The notes beneath the pieces are model-generated. The model worked only from the letters and a program-made list of their open reading frames with translations. It was not told where the DNA came from and searched no databases. Shown here one piece after another: positions 20,866-32,684 of a stretch of DNA of 64,000 nucleotides. Position 1 is the stretch's first letter, and each line of letters opens with the position of its first letter. The translations under genes were made by a program, and so were the position numbers. This DNA comes from Balaenoptera acutorostrata (taxonomy: Eukaryota > Chordata > Mammalia > Artiodactyla > Balaenopteridae): contig NC_080073.1 of the NCBI RefSeq assembly GCF_949987535.1, positions 28,764,116 through 28,828,115 of the forward strand. Direction: 5' to 3'.

Positions 20866-22887
20866 AAAAGTAAAGCGAGTTAATACAGGGACCAATTTTT
20901 CAAGTAAATAGCGAGGGCAAAAGACTTGATTGAAATTCTAACTTGAAAAATTAAACTAAAATTCATTTTTACATCCTTATTTTAATATTATAAATACTTT
21001 TAAAGTTTATAATCACAATTATGAACTAATGTTTATGGTGAAGAATGAATCAGAAATTTGGAAGGCATAATTTTCAACACAAATTTTATCACAGTATGAT
21101 AATGACATCTTTCACATCATGTTTAGGTGTTGCAATAAGTTCATAATAGAGATCATTCGGGGGAAATATTTGGGCTTGTCAATTTCCCCAAGGGTATCTC
21201 CTTTTGCTGTTCAGATTATTTTCTTTTTGAAGTGCTATTATGTCATCCCCCTTATGGTCCCCTATCCCCCACCCCAGCTGGTCACCAGTTTAACTAGGCC
21301 AGTTTGTCATTTGCCAAAGGCTATGCCAGTACTTGGGAGCACTTCTCCCAGATCACTTTGATTGACTTTATGAAACTGTAATGCTTTAAAAGATTTTGAG
21401 TTTGTCTTCACAGTTGATTTGCTTTGAATTTAAAGCGTAACATGGGTATTTGTAATTGGCAGGGCATATTTTAGTCAGGGGTATTATCATAAATGGTAAG
21501 TTTCTTAGTCAATATTTTTGTGTTATAATGACTTTTACTTTTCTATGCAACCTGTTGCCTATGGAGACTTGGGTAATGGTTACTTGGATAATGAGAAAAC
21601 CCTATAATTATCTGTCACCTGCTCACAAGGATCATGCCCAAGAGGGAAACACAGAACAAAGCTCTCCTCAGGAAGAAGAAAATGGATAAAGTCTTCATCT
21701 TCCAGGATTAAATCCTTTGTGTACATCAAAGACGCAACAAAGGAGAACATGAAATACCTTCTTCAAGTTTCTCTCCCATACTTGCTCAGTGGAAGGTATT
21801 TTCTCGGCAGTGCTCACATCAAAGACCACAAGATTTGCTGGAAGGATCTCTGTCACTCTCTGGAAAGAAGCCCAAATCTCGTTACCAATAAGAGAGCATC
21901 CTCTTACCCACCGATGTTTTCTGAAGGAAAAAAATAACTTTTTCTGCTTTCTGCGTGGGAACACAGAGTTTCTGCCACCTACTCCTCAGTCTCCCTATCC
22001 ATCTCCAACCAAAGGATCCAAGGAGATCCTGAATTATGCTATTGTCTTCATCCTCATAAAAATTTAATTTCCTGGGTTCTGTGCATTGAGTTTACACCAT
22101 TGTTAAAATCTTTTGATTGATGATGCATTGATTGTTTCTCTAACTACCAATTCTCTCCCTTCCTCCTTTTGTTCCCGACTGTCTTTCATAAACATATATT
22201 GAGTACCACTGTGTGCTAGGAACTATGCTGGATGTTGGCACGCCAACGCAGACATCATCTCAATACGATGGGAAGCATCATAGGGGAGTGACTGGATCCA
22301 ATTTATGTTGATTGGGAATATTTCCCTCATGCTAAATCTTTATTCCAGCCCTGTAAGCCATGACTTGTAAATAAGCACTAGTTTTCATAGAAAAGCCTAA
22401 GAAATGCTAGCCCTAGCCAGACATTTTATTTCTCCTTTGTTGTTTGATTTCTCATTCAATGTCCTTTGTTTGGTAGGGATCGTTGTGAGCAACAGCAGTT
22501 CCCACAGGCTCAGACTGGAGTCACAGAAGTGACTCTGAAACCATGGTCCTGTGTGCATGGTCCCACGAGTTTGGGAGGCACACAGGGCCCAGACCATGCC
22601 TGGGAAAAACTCAGGGGGTTTTATATCACACCACAACACTCCTTCTATCAAAAGCAATCCTCAATACCCAGATCTTTTCCACCCTCTCCTCTGCTCACTG
22701 TTTCCCCCTTTCCATTCTTCTATCTAGGCCATAGGTGTGCCAGCCCAGCCTTCTCTGCTCCTGGATCTTTCCCTTCCTCCCACACATACGTATCTATTTC
22801 TTTAGGAAAGCAATTCAGCTCTGACCTGGATGCTCCCATCTTGCATTCCCACGCCCAACACTTAACCACATGATCTTCAAGTAGGTT

Positions 22888-22889
<2 letters not shown>
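20866..22889. other. Unassigned stretch
   Basis: Two kilobases without an identifiable gene. A short MIR or L2 trace (TATATTGAGTACCACTGTGTG, about 22,193-22,230) is present. Frames of 72-135 codons at 21,456-22,067 and 22,466-22,873 have no recognisable product and overlap frames on the other strand. Confidence 0.4.

Positions 22890-22942
<53 letters not shown>
22890..22942. repeat. (AC)n microsatellite, about 26 units
   Basis: Uninterrupted dinucleotide run, the longest AC tract of the window. Confidence 0.98.
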
Positions 22943-22945
<3 letters not shown>

Positions 22946-23074
22946 CACTGCACTATAGACAGTGACCTTGGGGATAGGCAACAAAAGATGCTCCAGTTTG
23001 CAACCTTGGCCCTAGTGTCTCCTCTGCATTCACTAACTCATTCATCTGTTCATTCACTGTTACTGTGGTTGTAT

Positions 23075-23560
23075 CAGCTCCCCTAAAAGCAGAGCCTGAA
23101 ACAAAAGCTTGGGTGCAGGGAGTTTATTTGGGAGATGATCTTAGGAAGCAGAAGTGAGGGAGTGGGGAAAGTGAGCCTGGGAAGGAGAAAAAGCCAGTAA
23201 AGGTACATTATTGAGTTGAGTATTGCTGTGGACACCTGAGGCTCAATCTCCAGGGGACTCTCTGAGGCACTGCGTAGAACACACCTCAGAATTGTCCTTC
23301 TGAAGGATGGGAGGATGGGACATTTATCCACAAACTTGCATCCCCCTCTGGTTGAGGGTTGATCTTCAGGGCGGTCACAGCTCTCTCTTCTAAGCGAGCT
23401 CCTGCACAGGAAGCCATCAGCAGGCATGGAGCTGTCCACCACAGCTGCGGCTGAAGTCAGAGGAGGGCTGACAGCATTCAGCTTGGGGCACCAACCACGG
23501 CTGCTACAAACAGCATGCATCACAGCTGTACTGTAATCATTCCTTCTTGCCTGGTTTCTC
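23075..23560 (-). repeat. Possible LTR-like repeat
   Basis: AAGCAGAGCCTGAAACAAAAGC followed by GGGAGTTTATTTGGGAGATGATC resembles the right end, read antisense, of an old mammalian LTR; TTTATTT gives AAATAAA on the minus strand. The assignment is from memory and weak. Confidence 0.3.
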
Positions 23561-23564
23561 CCAT

Positions 23565-23688
23565 GGAGTAATGAATTCCACAAGGACAAGGACAGTTCCT
23601 TCATCTTTGTTTCCACAGTGCCTAGCACAGTGCCAGACTCACAGGAGCCCTTCAGGTTTCATTTGTTGAATGAAGGAAGGAACTAGTG
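23565..23688 (+). mobile_element. L2 LINE 3' end
   Basis: ACAAGGACAAGGACAGTTCC, TTCCACAGTGCCTAGCACAG and TTCATTTGTTGAATGAAGG are the last L2 blocks in sense order. Confidence 0.75.
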
Positions 23689-23694
23689 AAAGAA

Positions 23695-23780
23695 CAATAG
23701 ACTGAAACCAGAAACCTGAATTCTAGTCCCCGCTGGGTCACTAATTTCTGTGTGACCTTGACTATATCAAAACCTCACAT
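23695..23780 (+). mobile_element. MIR SINE 5' part
   Basis: GAACAATAGACTGAAACCAG, TTCTAGTCCCCGCTGGGTCA and TGTGTGACCTTGACTATATC match the 5' half of MIR. The CpG-containing B-box area is decayed. Confidence 0.6.
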
Positions 23781-24335
23781 ACAGCAGTTTGGTTACCTAT
23801 GAACTTACAAATTCATATTTTAAAAAAATCTCAACATCAAAATGTTATTTTAAAAGGAGAAAATTTCCCATCCATGACTGATCTTAGAATAAAATATTGT
23901 CTCCAACTTGATGGCTCTCTCTAATTCTAGGTTTCCATCCCTCCAAGGTGTAAAGATGAACACTGCTGAAGAAGTAAGGGTATGTTACAAAGTTAGTTAC
24001 CCGAAAAATATTCGTTTCCTGCCTGAAGCTTGGAAAACCTTCACTAACACTCTTATGTGAAGAGCGATAGAGTGCTAATTTCCCACAGATTCATTATCAC
24101 CATGAAATGAAATTTTGGAACACATCAGAGGTAAATACAATGTGCAAATGTAGAATTCAACAATTCGAGTTTTAGCTGCCTTGTGTTTTTACACCTCTGT
24201 CAACAAGACCCTCATTAAAGACTTTTTCCCATTATTCTACTTGAAAAGAAGACTGGAGAATATTATAATATTCAAGATGGAGAGATGTTCTTTCCAGTTA
24301 ACACTTTATGAAGGGAACTCATCTGTGTATATATT
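23781..24335. other. Unassigned stretch
   Basis: No gene or repeat could be delimited. A 100-codon frame at 24,181-24,483 runs into the L2 that follows and has no recognisable product. Confidence 0.4.
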
Positions 24336-24905
24336 CCTAATTATTTTTTATCAGATCACAAATAGTGTGCTCAATACTGTGCTAGGTCTTGGGGATACAA
24401 TCTTGAAAAAACTCCTACTCAGTCCCTCCTCTTGTGGGGCTTACAGTCTAGTAGGGAAGAACTATATTAATTATTTAAAATGAGTATTAAATTAACATTC
24501 CAAAATAAACACTTCTGGGAAGGACACAATTTTATTAGTGCAAAATACACTGGGAATCATATGGCCTGAGAGGTTAAAAAGGTTTCCCCTCCACAAAGTG
24601 GGATTTGAATAGAAAGCTGAAGAATGAATAAGTAAGTGAAAGGGAGGACAGCATGTGCAAAGGCCCAGTGTCAAGAATAACAGGATGCCTTGAAAGAACT
24701 GAAAGAAGGCCAGGGGAACTGGCTTACTCAGAGGAGGAGGAGTGGAGTGTGAGTGAGACTGAGAGGTAAGCACAGGCCATACTAGGCAGGCCTGCTAGGC
24801 AGGTTAAGCATTCTGGTCTAAGAGCAATGGGAAGTCATTGTTTGGTTTCAGCAGGACCTGCTGACATGATCAGATCTGCACATTTTTAACAGGGCCTTTT
24901 TTCCA
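24336..24905 (-). mobile_element. L2 LINE
   Basis: GTGCTCAATACTGTGCTAGGTCTTGGGGATACA, GGGGCTTACAGTCTAGTAGGG, ATGTGCAAAGGCCCAGTGTC, CAATGGGAAGTCATTG and CTGACATGATCAGATCTGCA form an antisense L2 series. Confidence 0.75.
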
Positions 24906-26472
24906 TATCCTTTTATATTTTTCATAATTATATGAGAATTCAAACAAAAACATTTGGTTTTGCCTGAGTTATGCTGATAATTGCAGACACACATACACAC
25001 ACACACACTTTTCCTCTAAAAGATGTCAGTCCAGTTTGTTCCAGTATTATCTGTATGTCTCATTCTCATTTAGGTAATATTTACTTTGTATTTCTGGGTG
25101 CAGACTGCATTTACCCGATAACTAAATTCCATGCTGGGATGTCATGGGGAATAAATAGACAGTCCTATCCCCACATATTAAGTGTGCAAGTAAAATTGCC
25201 TTCCACTGCTGGAAAATGTGAGAACAACAGCCACTGCATCAACAAGATGGGTCCAAAATGAATCGTCTGGTGGTAACTGCAGGGCCTCCCTAAATGATGT
25301 CTGTAACATCCATTACCTTCCCCAAATTTCTTAGCATATCCAAAAATGGATTAAGTTGCTTTGACAGGCTCTATTTTTTATGAACCTCTTTGGCTATTAC
25401 TTACTCTGTTATTTTCCTCAAGGTGCTCACGGCTGATTTATGATTTCATTTAAGGTTTTTGAGTGGTAGTTTGGATACGCTAACTAGCCCACCTTTTCCC
25501 GGATCTGCTTTTGGCTGCTTTATCTCCAACACTAAATCAGCCTGCTTAAATTCCCCTGGTACATAAGTCTCCACGACAAACACTAGTAATGGAGGTACGT
25601 CCTGCCTTACCCAGTTTGTTGAATATGTTCAAATGAATCCAATCCAGCTCTGCTGATTTATAAATATTTAAATAGTATAAGTATTCTTTTACCTGCCTAT
25701 TATTAATTCTGTTTCTTGATATTCCCAGAGACTCATTAATATTTGTCTTACTGAGCTCCTACTTCCTTCATTCTTTCTGTTAAAGGCAGAGACAAAATAG
25801 TAGTTCCTTATTCACTGTTCTTTGCATCTTTCATAACATGTTCTCAACCCTGGTTTAGCAAAAGTGGCCTTTTTTCCTTGGGCATAACATCCTATTGTAG
25901 TTTTAGAAGGCTTTGCCATAATTTCTTGCTTCTTCTGCTTCTTTAATTCTGTCCTTTCAGCCATCTCCTGGAGTTATATTTTCTTCAATCTGTGTATTCT
26001 TTTCCCCAAACTCTACACAACTGGATTTTTGCTTTTTTTCCCCCCAAAAGGAAATATTTATCCTTTAAACCTTGTATATCAGAATATGCTTGCTGGTTAT
26101 ATAATAGCACCCAGCAGCCACTTGTGTGTTCTTTTTCTAGAGGAGGTACTTGAATGCCCATACCCATGTTTTTCCTTTCAATACAACAACACAAGTAGTA
26201 ATCATTTAGTTCCTTAAAGATGGTTGGATGCAGTCCATTAATTTCATAGCATGTCCAGAAAATTGTTCTGAAACCAACAGCAAGTGAATATGAAACCAAG
26301 ACAAGGGGTTTCCAATTACAAGTAAAAAATAATAACACAAAGAGGAAGAGCCCAGGAATATACCTCATCAAAAACACACTGGAAATTTTAATGTGTTTTC
26401 AAAAGAGTACATATTGTTTACCACAAAAAAACAAAAAAGTATACACACTGTACCATTACATTTATGTGTTTC
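24906..26472. other. Unassigned stretch
   Basis: A short (AC)n run lies near 24,987-25,011. A minus-strand frame of 130 codons at 25,985-26,377 has a hydrophobic start but no family I recognise and no splice or promoter context that would support a gene. Confidence 0.4.
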
Positions 26473-26488
26473 AAGAATAGGAAAACTG

Positions 26489-26793
26489 GGCTTCCCTGGT
26501 GGTGCAGTGGTTGAGAGTCTGCCTGCCAATGCAGGGGACACGGGTTCGAGCCCTGGTCTGGGAGGATCCCACATGCCGCGGAGCAGCTGGGCCCGTGAGC
26601 CACAATTACTGAGCCTGCGTGTCTGGAGCCTGTGCTCCACAACAAGAGAGGCCGCGATAATGAGAGGCCCGCGCACCACGTTGAAGAGTGGCCCCCGCTT
26701 GCCGCAGCTAGAGGAAGCCCTCACACAGAAACGAAGACCCAACACAGCCATAAATAAATAAATAAACCCAAAGTTTAAAAAAAAAAAAAAAAA
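26489..26793 (+). mobile_element. CHR-type tRNA SINE
   Basis: Starts GGCTTCCCTGGTGGTGCAGTG, with B box GGGTTCGAGCCC, a GGATCCCACATGCCGCGGAG block, a GAAGACCCAACACAGCC end, an (AATA)n run and poly(A). The target duplication AAGAATAGGAAAACTG is perfect (26,473-26,488 and 26,794-26,809). Open frames of up to 203 codons across it are by-products of the SINE. Confidence 0.95.
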
Positions 26794-27164
26794 AAGAATA
26801 GGAAAACTGAATTGTGGAGATAAAGTCAGAGTAGTGGTTACCCCTGGGGATAAGTAATGATTGGAAAGGTCCTGAAGATCCTGGAAATGTTCTATATCTT
26901 GATCTGGGTTTGGGTACATGGATGTGTATGTATGTACTGTGTAAAAGTTGATCAAGCTGTGTCTTTGTGAATAGTGCACTTAAAAAACTGGTACAAGGAA
27001 AGCAAAGCAATTAATGTGTTTACAAAGCCAGTTACTAAAAGCTGTAATAAATACTTGCAGTTGCTATGGACTATATCTGAAGCTACCTGAAATGTTTTTA
27101 TTGTTAAAATTTGGTATATTTGTTATTGGACAAACTTTTCTGCTCAGTTGGCTAGTAGAATGAG

Positions 27165-27395
27165 AATGATCCTAGCTACTATTGCCTGAGTGCCTGCAGT
27201 GTGACAGGCATTGTACCTACAATTTGTCGTCTCAATATAGGGAAGGTGATATTATCCCATTTTCCAGATGAGGATATGGAACCAGAAATATCTTCAGTAG
27301 TTGCCAAAGAGCACATAGCTAAAGAGAAGAAATCAGAGATTTAAACTCAGGTTTCTAATACTCCAAAGCCTATTTAGTTCCTCCCACTCTATATG
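27165..27395 (-). mobile_element. MIR SINE
   Basis: ATCCTAGCTACTATTGCCTG, GTGACAGGCATTGTACCTAC and TCCCATTTTCCAGATGAGGA are antisense MIR blocks. The 5' end of MIR is at the right. Confidence 0.7.
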
Positions 27396-27519
27396 GCATC
27401 CAGGTAGATGATTATGAGTTAGTATTCTTATTAGCTTTTTTTACTATAGGCAAGGAATTCTGCTCTGTGCAGCTTGTTGTTTTAGAAAATAAGTGAATGT
27501 AGATATATTGAAATGAGTT

Positions 27520-27757
27520 ATAAAAGATCTTAGCTGATGTTCATTGGTGGCTAGAACATGCCTGACTTTGTCCCAAAGCATCACTTTAAATTAGCACAGG
27601 AAGTCTGCGAGATTCCAAATATTTCTTTTTCCCATTTTACAGATGAGGACGAGAAGATTCAGGTTAAAAGATCTGATCGCTAGTAAATTTCAACCTCTGG
27701 TAGTCTGACTCTTCAGAGCTCGCACCCTTTACCAGTCTATTATACTGCCTATTAATG
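27520..27757 (-). mobile_element. MIR SINE
   Basis: TCCCATTTTACAGATGAGGAC, GTAGTCTGACTCTTCAGAGC and CCAGTCTATTATACTGCC are characteristic of the antisense MIR 5' half. The 3' half is degraded. Confidence 0.65.
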
Positions 27758-28440
27758 ATTTTTGAAGAATGTAACTGAAAGAAGAAATAGACTGATCAAT
27801 TTTTTTAAATCCAAAAACAATTTACAAGAACAGACATGAGTAAAAGGAGCATCTGTCAGATTTACATCCATTATTAAGATGAATTTGAGAAACAATATTG
27901 GTTTATTGGATTTTTTCTGCTGTTCAGAAAGCTTATGAGCTCATGAGTTCAGTGATTGCATGGGAGCAGGCATTTTTGCAAGAGGTTATGCAATTGATGT
28001 CAGTGCTCACACGAGTGGTTGAAAGCCGAGGTTCCCAGCTCTGCCAGTCCTCTGTCTACGGACTCGTCATCTAAGGAGACAGGTCCAAGATATCTATTCC
28101 TCTCTCTTGACTTGCTTTAATGACTATTTCTGGCACTTCCGTAGATGTCTTGGATTATTTCACTTTAGTCCTCTTATTTTAAAGGTATTTTCTTGTGCGT
28201 AATAAAATCTATTTATATATTTTGGGTCAAATATAGTCTCTGTGGAGACTCATCTTATGTGGATGCTTTCGGTCTCCCCAGATTTTTTGTATGATTTCAT
28301 ACACTATCAGATGATCATATTCTCCTGTTACCCCGTTATCACATCTTTATTTTTTGCCACTTCTCTCCCTACAGATTCGAAGCTTTTCACCGTAAAGGAC
28401 TCCCCACCCTCACTTTTTGTTTCTAAGAGAAAATTCGCAA
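27758..28440. other. Unassigned stretch
   Basis: Nothing recognisable. Confidence 0.4.
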
Positions 28441-28960
28441 GAGTAGTACAACAATCAACTTTCTACTCTTCACCTAGATTCATCCGTTGTTAACACTGCC
28501 ACATTTGCTTTCTTTATTTTTCTCTCCCTATATCTTTATGTAAATGTGTGTGCATATGTGTGTGTAATGTATATATGTATATATACATAATTTTTCTGAA
28601 CCATTTGAGAATTGGTTGCAGACATTGTAACAGATCCTTCAACAGTCATCTCCTGAGAACAAGGAAATTCTCCTACACAACCAACAATATGCCATGACTA
28701 TATATTTGGGGCATTTGACCTTAATTTAAGATCATCTAATATTCTGCACATAGTCAGATTTCTCCAGTTGTCCCAATCATGTCCTTTATAACTTACCCCC
28801 ACGAGCACCTTTTTTTTTTTCCAACCCAGGTTTTAACTGAGGATTCCACATTGTATTTAGTTATCATGTCTCTTTGGTTTCCTTTAATCTAGAACAAATC
28901 CTTAGGCTTTACTGTTTGATGAATAAAGGTCTTCCATTTTAAACATCTTACCTTCAGCAT
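28441..28960 (-). mobile_element. Possible old LINE-1 3' UTR
   Basis: TTTTTCTGAACCATTTGAGA, TGCAGACATTGTAACAGATC, CCAGTTGTCCCAATCATGTCC and TGTATTTAGTTATCATGTCTC occur in the order of antisense old LINE-1 3' UTRs. Heavily diverged. Confidence 0.45.
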
Positions 28961-30027
28961 TCCTGATTTGTTTCATGAATTATTCTCCTGGAACCCTGCA
29001 AAAGTAAAATATTAAAATAATTCTTATGTACTCTAGAAAAGATGGAAATAATGTTAAAATACACCTTAGAATTTCATTGATTCTCTGTCGTTCATCCAGT
29101 AAACATGGTGGCTAGACTGAGGGACATAGAGAAGAGAGAGCTACCATCTCAGCCTTCGAGATGCTCAGTTTCTAATCACAGATGGGCCTAAAATCCTTTT
29201 CTGGTTGCAGACAATTTTGGTGTTTTGTACCAGCCTGGGTTTTAGAAAAGGAAGTAAAATTCCAACCAGACCCTTTATTGCTGAAGGCAGCTGAGCTGTT
29301 GTAAGCCAAGGCCACCACAAGTGGCATGATGAAGAAGAAAACAAATTGAAATGCAAAGTGTGACTAGTAATGAAATATTATTCTTCCAAAAGTTACTGTT
29401 GTGACCATTTCTATTACTATCATACACAGTTTTCTTGGTTACCAGGATGAGCCTTCTGGGAAAGCAACTCAGGCTTCCTTGCAAAGCAAGGAAATTAGCA
29501 ATTGTTCAACAACTACAAGGACAGTTGTGTGAGAGGTTGCCATAACAACGTGATGAGGCTGTCTGTGTGGCTTAATTTCAGTCACATTGAATTGGGCTTG
29601 ACGTCATGTTTTAAAATATGAGTCAATATTTAAGGGGTTTTGAAGAAAAGATGTAATTATGAATTGTTGGACTGAGTTTTATTCTGAATGCAAGTCTGCC
29701 AATAGGAGAGTTTCCAATTTACTCTCCTCATTTCTGCATCAAACAAAAGCATTTTTCTATGAAGCAGAGCTTAAATGCTGTTTCTGGAAATCTACTTTCA
29801 CTACAAAAAGAATTTGATAAACTATTAGGTTGCACATTGCCATTAAGCAAATCAATATTGGGTCTATCATCCATTAACAAATTAGTAGGAAATCTGAGTG
29901 TGTCTTCTCCGAACATTGAGGGCAATGTCAGCCATGAGCATTTTTGAAGATGCATCATTTCGTTGGCTAAAATAGAAAATCACCTTTACAACAAGATTTT
30001 TCTATTCTTATTGTTTTGAGGAAAATA
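28961..30027. other. Unassigned, repeat-poor stretch
   Basis: No repeat seen. A 62-codon frame at 29,759-29,947 (MKQSLNAVSGNLLSLQ at its start) has fairly ordinary protein composition but no recognised family. Confidence 0.4.
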
Positions 30028-30235
30028 TAATAGCTAACATTTATTGAGAGCATTGGGTTACACTGTATGAGTGACACCTTTTCTGTGCATTCTTTCATTT
30101 AATCTCACAGCAAACCTCTGAAGTAGGATTTTATATTATTATCTTCATTCACAGATGGGGAATCTGAGGCTGAAAAAGGTTAAATAGCACATTTGCTAAG
30201 TGTTGGAGTTGGGATCCAATCCCTGCACTGTCTGT
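30028..30235 (-). mobile_element. MIR SINE
   Basis: ATAGCTAACATTTATTGAGA, CTTTCATTTAATCTCACAGC, TTCACAGATGGGGAATCTGAG and TTGGGATCCAATCCCTGCA give a nearly full antisense MIR. Confidence 0.85.
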
Positions 30236-30248
30236 GTTGGAATCCAGG

Positions 30249-30362
30249 GCAGATTCTGATTCAGTAGATGCGGGATGGAGCCTGAGTTCTACATATCTAA
30301 TCATCCCCCTAGAGATGCCGATGCTGATGATCTAGGGGCGACACTTTGAGTAGAAATTGTCT
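30249..30362 (+). mobile_element. MER5-type hAT fragment
   Basis: CAGATTCTGATTCAGTAGATG and GATGCCGATGCTGATGATCT with ACACTTTGAGTAGAAATTG match the second half of MER5A, a small non-autonomous hAT-Charlie transposon. Confidence 0.75.
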
Positions 30363-31007
30363 AAGCCACTACACAGTGGCTGTCATGCTTTAGTATTGTA
30401 TAGATTCCGTTCAGGAAATAGTGGTGGACCATGCGCAGTACATCTAGGGATCCTAACTACAGAAACACCAATTGATAAACTAGAGTCTAATTCTATTAAA
30501 CTGTCTTTTAACTAGGATACATCACAGCAATTTAGATTATAATTTAGGTGAAAATATGAAATACTTGCGCAACACATGAACTGCAATATAAAATCTATGA
30601 ACTCTTGGGTTATCTATGAAACCCAAATTGAGAAATGGCACACTACATGTTACATGGCAGTTTGTCAATCAGTTGCGTTGAATAATCCACATTTATGAAG
30701 TACCTATTCTCCCAGTTTCTCCCGGTTGCTGCTACATTAGTAAGAGAAAGGCTATTATTTAGAAAACCTTCCATAGATCATGATCCTTTCCAAGCAGTTA
30801 TATTGGATTATTTGCAAAACAAATATGTATAATCTTCATTTTACATGCTTCCTTTCATCAGTATATAAATAGGTAACACTACAGACAGAACTAGAAGGCA
30901 AGCCTTTCCATATTTGATATTCTATTTAGAATGTGTTATTCACGGAAAATTCTAAGAGAAAAGTTCTTATGCCTTCACTGATTTGTTAGGTTAGAGACCA
31001 TGGCATG
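30363..31007. other. Unassigned stretch
   Basis: Nothing recognisable. Confidence 0.4.
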
Positions 31008-31015
31008 CTCTAAAT

Positions 31016-31232
31016 CAGGGGTCCCCAACCCCCTGGCCGTGCACTGGTACCGGTCTGCAGCCTGTTAGGAACCGGGCCGCACAGCAGGAGGTGAGCGGTG
31101 GGCGAGCGAGCGAAGCTTCATCTGCCGCTCCCCACCACGTGCGTTACCGCCTGAACCATCCCTCCCATCGTCCGTGGAAAAATTGTCTTCCACGAAACTG
31201 GTCCCTGGTGCCTAAAAGGCTGGGGACTGTTG
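31016..31232 (+). mobile_element. hAT-Charlie non-autonomous element (MER30-like)
   Basis: Begins CAGGGGTCCCCAACCCCCTG and ends AAGGCTGGGGACTGTTG, giving imperfect terminal inverted repeats (CAGGGGTCCCC and CAACAGTCCCC when read from each end). The body contains TTAGGAACCGGGCCGCACAG and CCGTGGAAAAATTGTCTTCC. It is flanked by an 8-bp direct repeat CTCTAAAT (31,008-31,015 and 31,233-31,240), the hallmark of hAT insertion. At 217 bp it is close to the family length. It has no transposase. Confidence 0.85.
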
Positions 31233-31240
31233 CTCTAAAT

Positions 31241-31449
31241 CAGGGATGTAGCTTTATCGTTGATAAGCAGGTTGGTACACTAACTTACTTCATTGATATT
31301 TTAACCTAAGTGACTGGTTCATTCGGAGAGAATGTTTACTTGAGGGAAAGAGCTGGGGCAGGGAGGGGCAGGGGAGAAAAGGGAAGGGGCCCCTGAGCTG
31401 GTGTAGCAGTGTGTGCACATCAATCTTTTTATTCATGCCCCCTCAAAGT
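31241..31449. other. Unassigned stretch
   Basis: It includes a purine-rich G/A segment at about 31,330-31,390. No gene. Confidence 0.4.
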
Positions 31450-31566
31450 GGTGTGGCATTTTGGTTAAAAGAGTGATTCAGATGGTACTCAATTTGAATC
31501 TTGGCTCTGGTACCGATCAGCTGTGTGGCTTTGAGCAAGTCACACTGGCCTCACTGACCTCTGGAA
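31450..31566 (+). mobile_element. MIR SINE 5' half
   Basis: GGTTAAAAGAGTGATTCAGA, TTGAATCTTGGCTCTGGTAC and GTGTGGCTTTGAGCAAGTCA are sense MIR. Confidence 0.75.
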
Positions 31567-31754
31567 AAGAAGGGATCCCCCCCCGCAAGTCCCCTTGGAT
31601 CTCTTGCCATCGTCATAAACGATGCTGCCGGTGGGGTTTCTCTCCCACCACACATTCCCTCCACCCCAACCACTCAGCCCAGAACCAATGATTGACAGCT
31701 GTGGGGTGTAAACACTCTTGGCTCCCTTGCCTGATCAGGACAACTCTGAGTGTC

Positions 31755-31941
31755 CTACACCTACACTTTAGTGTGTATCATAATCCCAGGAGGGCTTGTT
31801 AAAATCCAACATGCTGGGCCCACTCCAGAGTTTCTCATTCAGCAGGTCTGGGGTGGGGACCTGAGAATTTGCACTTCTAACAAATTCCCAGGCGATGCTG
31901 ATGCTGCTGGTCTGGGGACGACACTTTGAGAATCACTGACC
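31755..31941 (+). mobile_element. MER5A hAT element
   Basis: A full-length copy of about 187 bp: ACACTTTAGTGTGTATCATA, GGCTTGTTAAAATCCAACAT, TTCTCATTCAGCAGGTCTGG, TGAGAATTTGCACTTCTAAC, GATGCTGATGCTGCTGGTCT and a GACACTTTGAGAATCACTGA end. The order and length match MER5A. Confidence 0.85.
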
Positions 31942-32684
31942 TACCGGATCTCCAGAGTTCCCCTGAGTCCCTCTCCTTCCTTTCCCTTCCCTTCCCTTCC
32001 CTTCTCTACTCCACTTTCTCATTTCTCTCGCCATGCCTACTAGTCATAGAACACTTTAACACTTCCACAACCCAAACTAAGATAAGGACTCCCCTTAGTC
32101 TCCTCATCTTTGAAAATCACTCATCTTGCATACCTTCCCACCACCCAAGATGATTTCATGATCTTCCACATAGAGTATATTATAAAACAATATGTAATTT
32201 ACACTTTTCCAAAAAAATTATATTTTTATAAATACATATTACAATTTTTATATTTTAATATAAAATATTATATTTTGTACTTCAAACTACCTCTTTCCTG
32301 CAGATGTGATGTCTCTTCCCAGGGGACCTGACCCATACCCAGAGCCCAACCCCTCTTGGGAATCCCTAAAGCAGAGTGTCCTGGGTCATAGGAGGAAGAG
32401 TGCCCCCTTGGTTGCTGTGGTGTGTGCCTGGATAGGGAATAGTGTTTAGTTCCTTTAGCTCAAAGGGCGTTTACCTGGAGGCAGGGAGATAAGGTGTGTA
32501 GTGGTTGCCTTCTCTCCAGCATTTCATGGGAACCTGGGGCATCAGGGGACATGGCAAAGCTTGGCCTGTCTGGATCTTTGTAGTTTGCGAAGTATGTTAC
32601 ACTGAACCTGGGATCATCTCTGAACACTTAGAATTTATTTATTTGTTAATAATTGCATATTAAGACAATCTTCTGTGATAGCTA
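31942..32684. other. Unassigned, with (CCCTT)n and AT-rich tract
   Basis: A (CCCTT)n-type run lies at 31,977-32,005 and a strongly AT-rich block at about 32,170-32,290. No gene. Confidence 0.5.

Noticed and set aside
25985..26377. 130-codon minus-strand frame
   Set aside because: No recognisable domain. Its reading continues next to a SINE and no promoter or splice signal supports it.
26489..26560. tRNA-like sequence with A and B boxes, present at every SINE head
   Set aside because: This is the tRNA-derived head of a SINE. It lacks a closing acceptor stem and continues into the SINE body, so no tRNA gene is called.
26368..26979. Open frames up to 203 codons over the SINE at 26,489, and similar ones at 47,716-48,674 and 53,895-54,254
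   Set aside because: They are read through CHR SINEs, which have few stops in several frames. The same product pattern recurs at every copy.
31977..32005. Short direct repeats considered as a CRISPR-like array, here and at 2,499 and 48,150
   Set aside because: They are simple pentanucleotide or tetranucleotide runs without spacers, in a mammalian genome.
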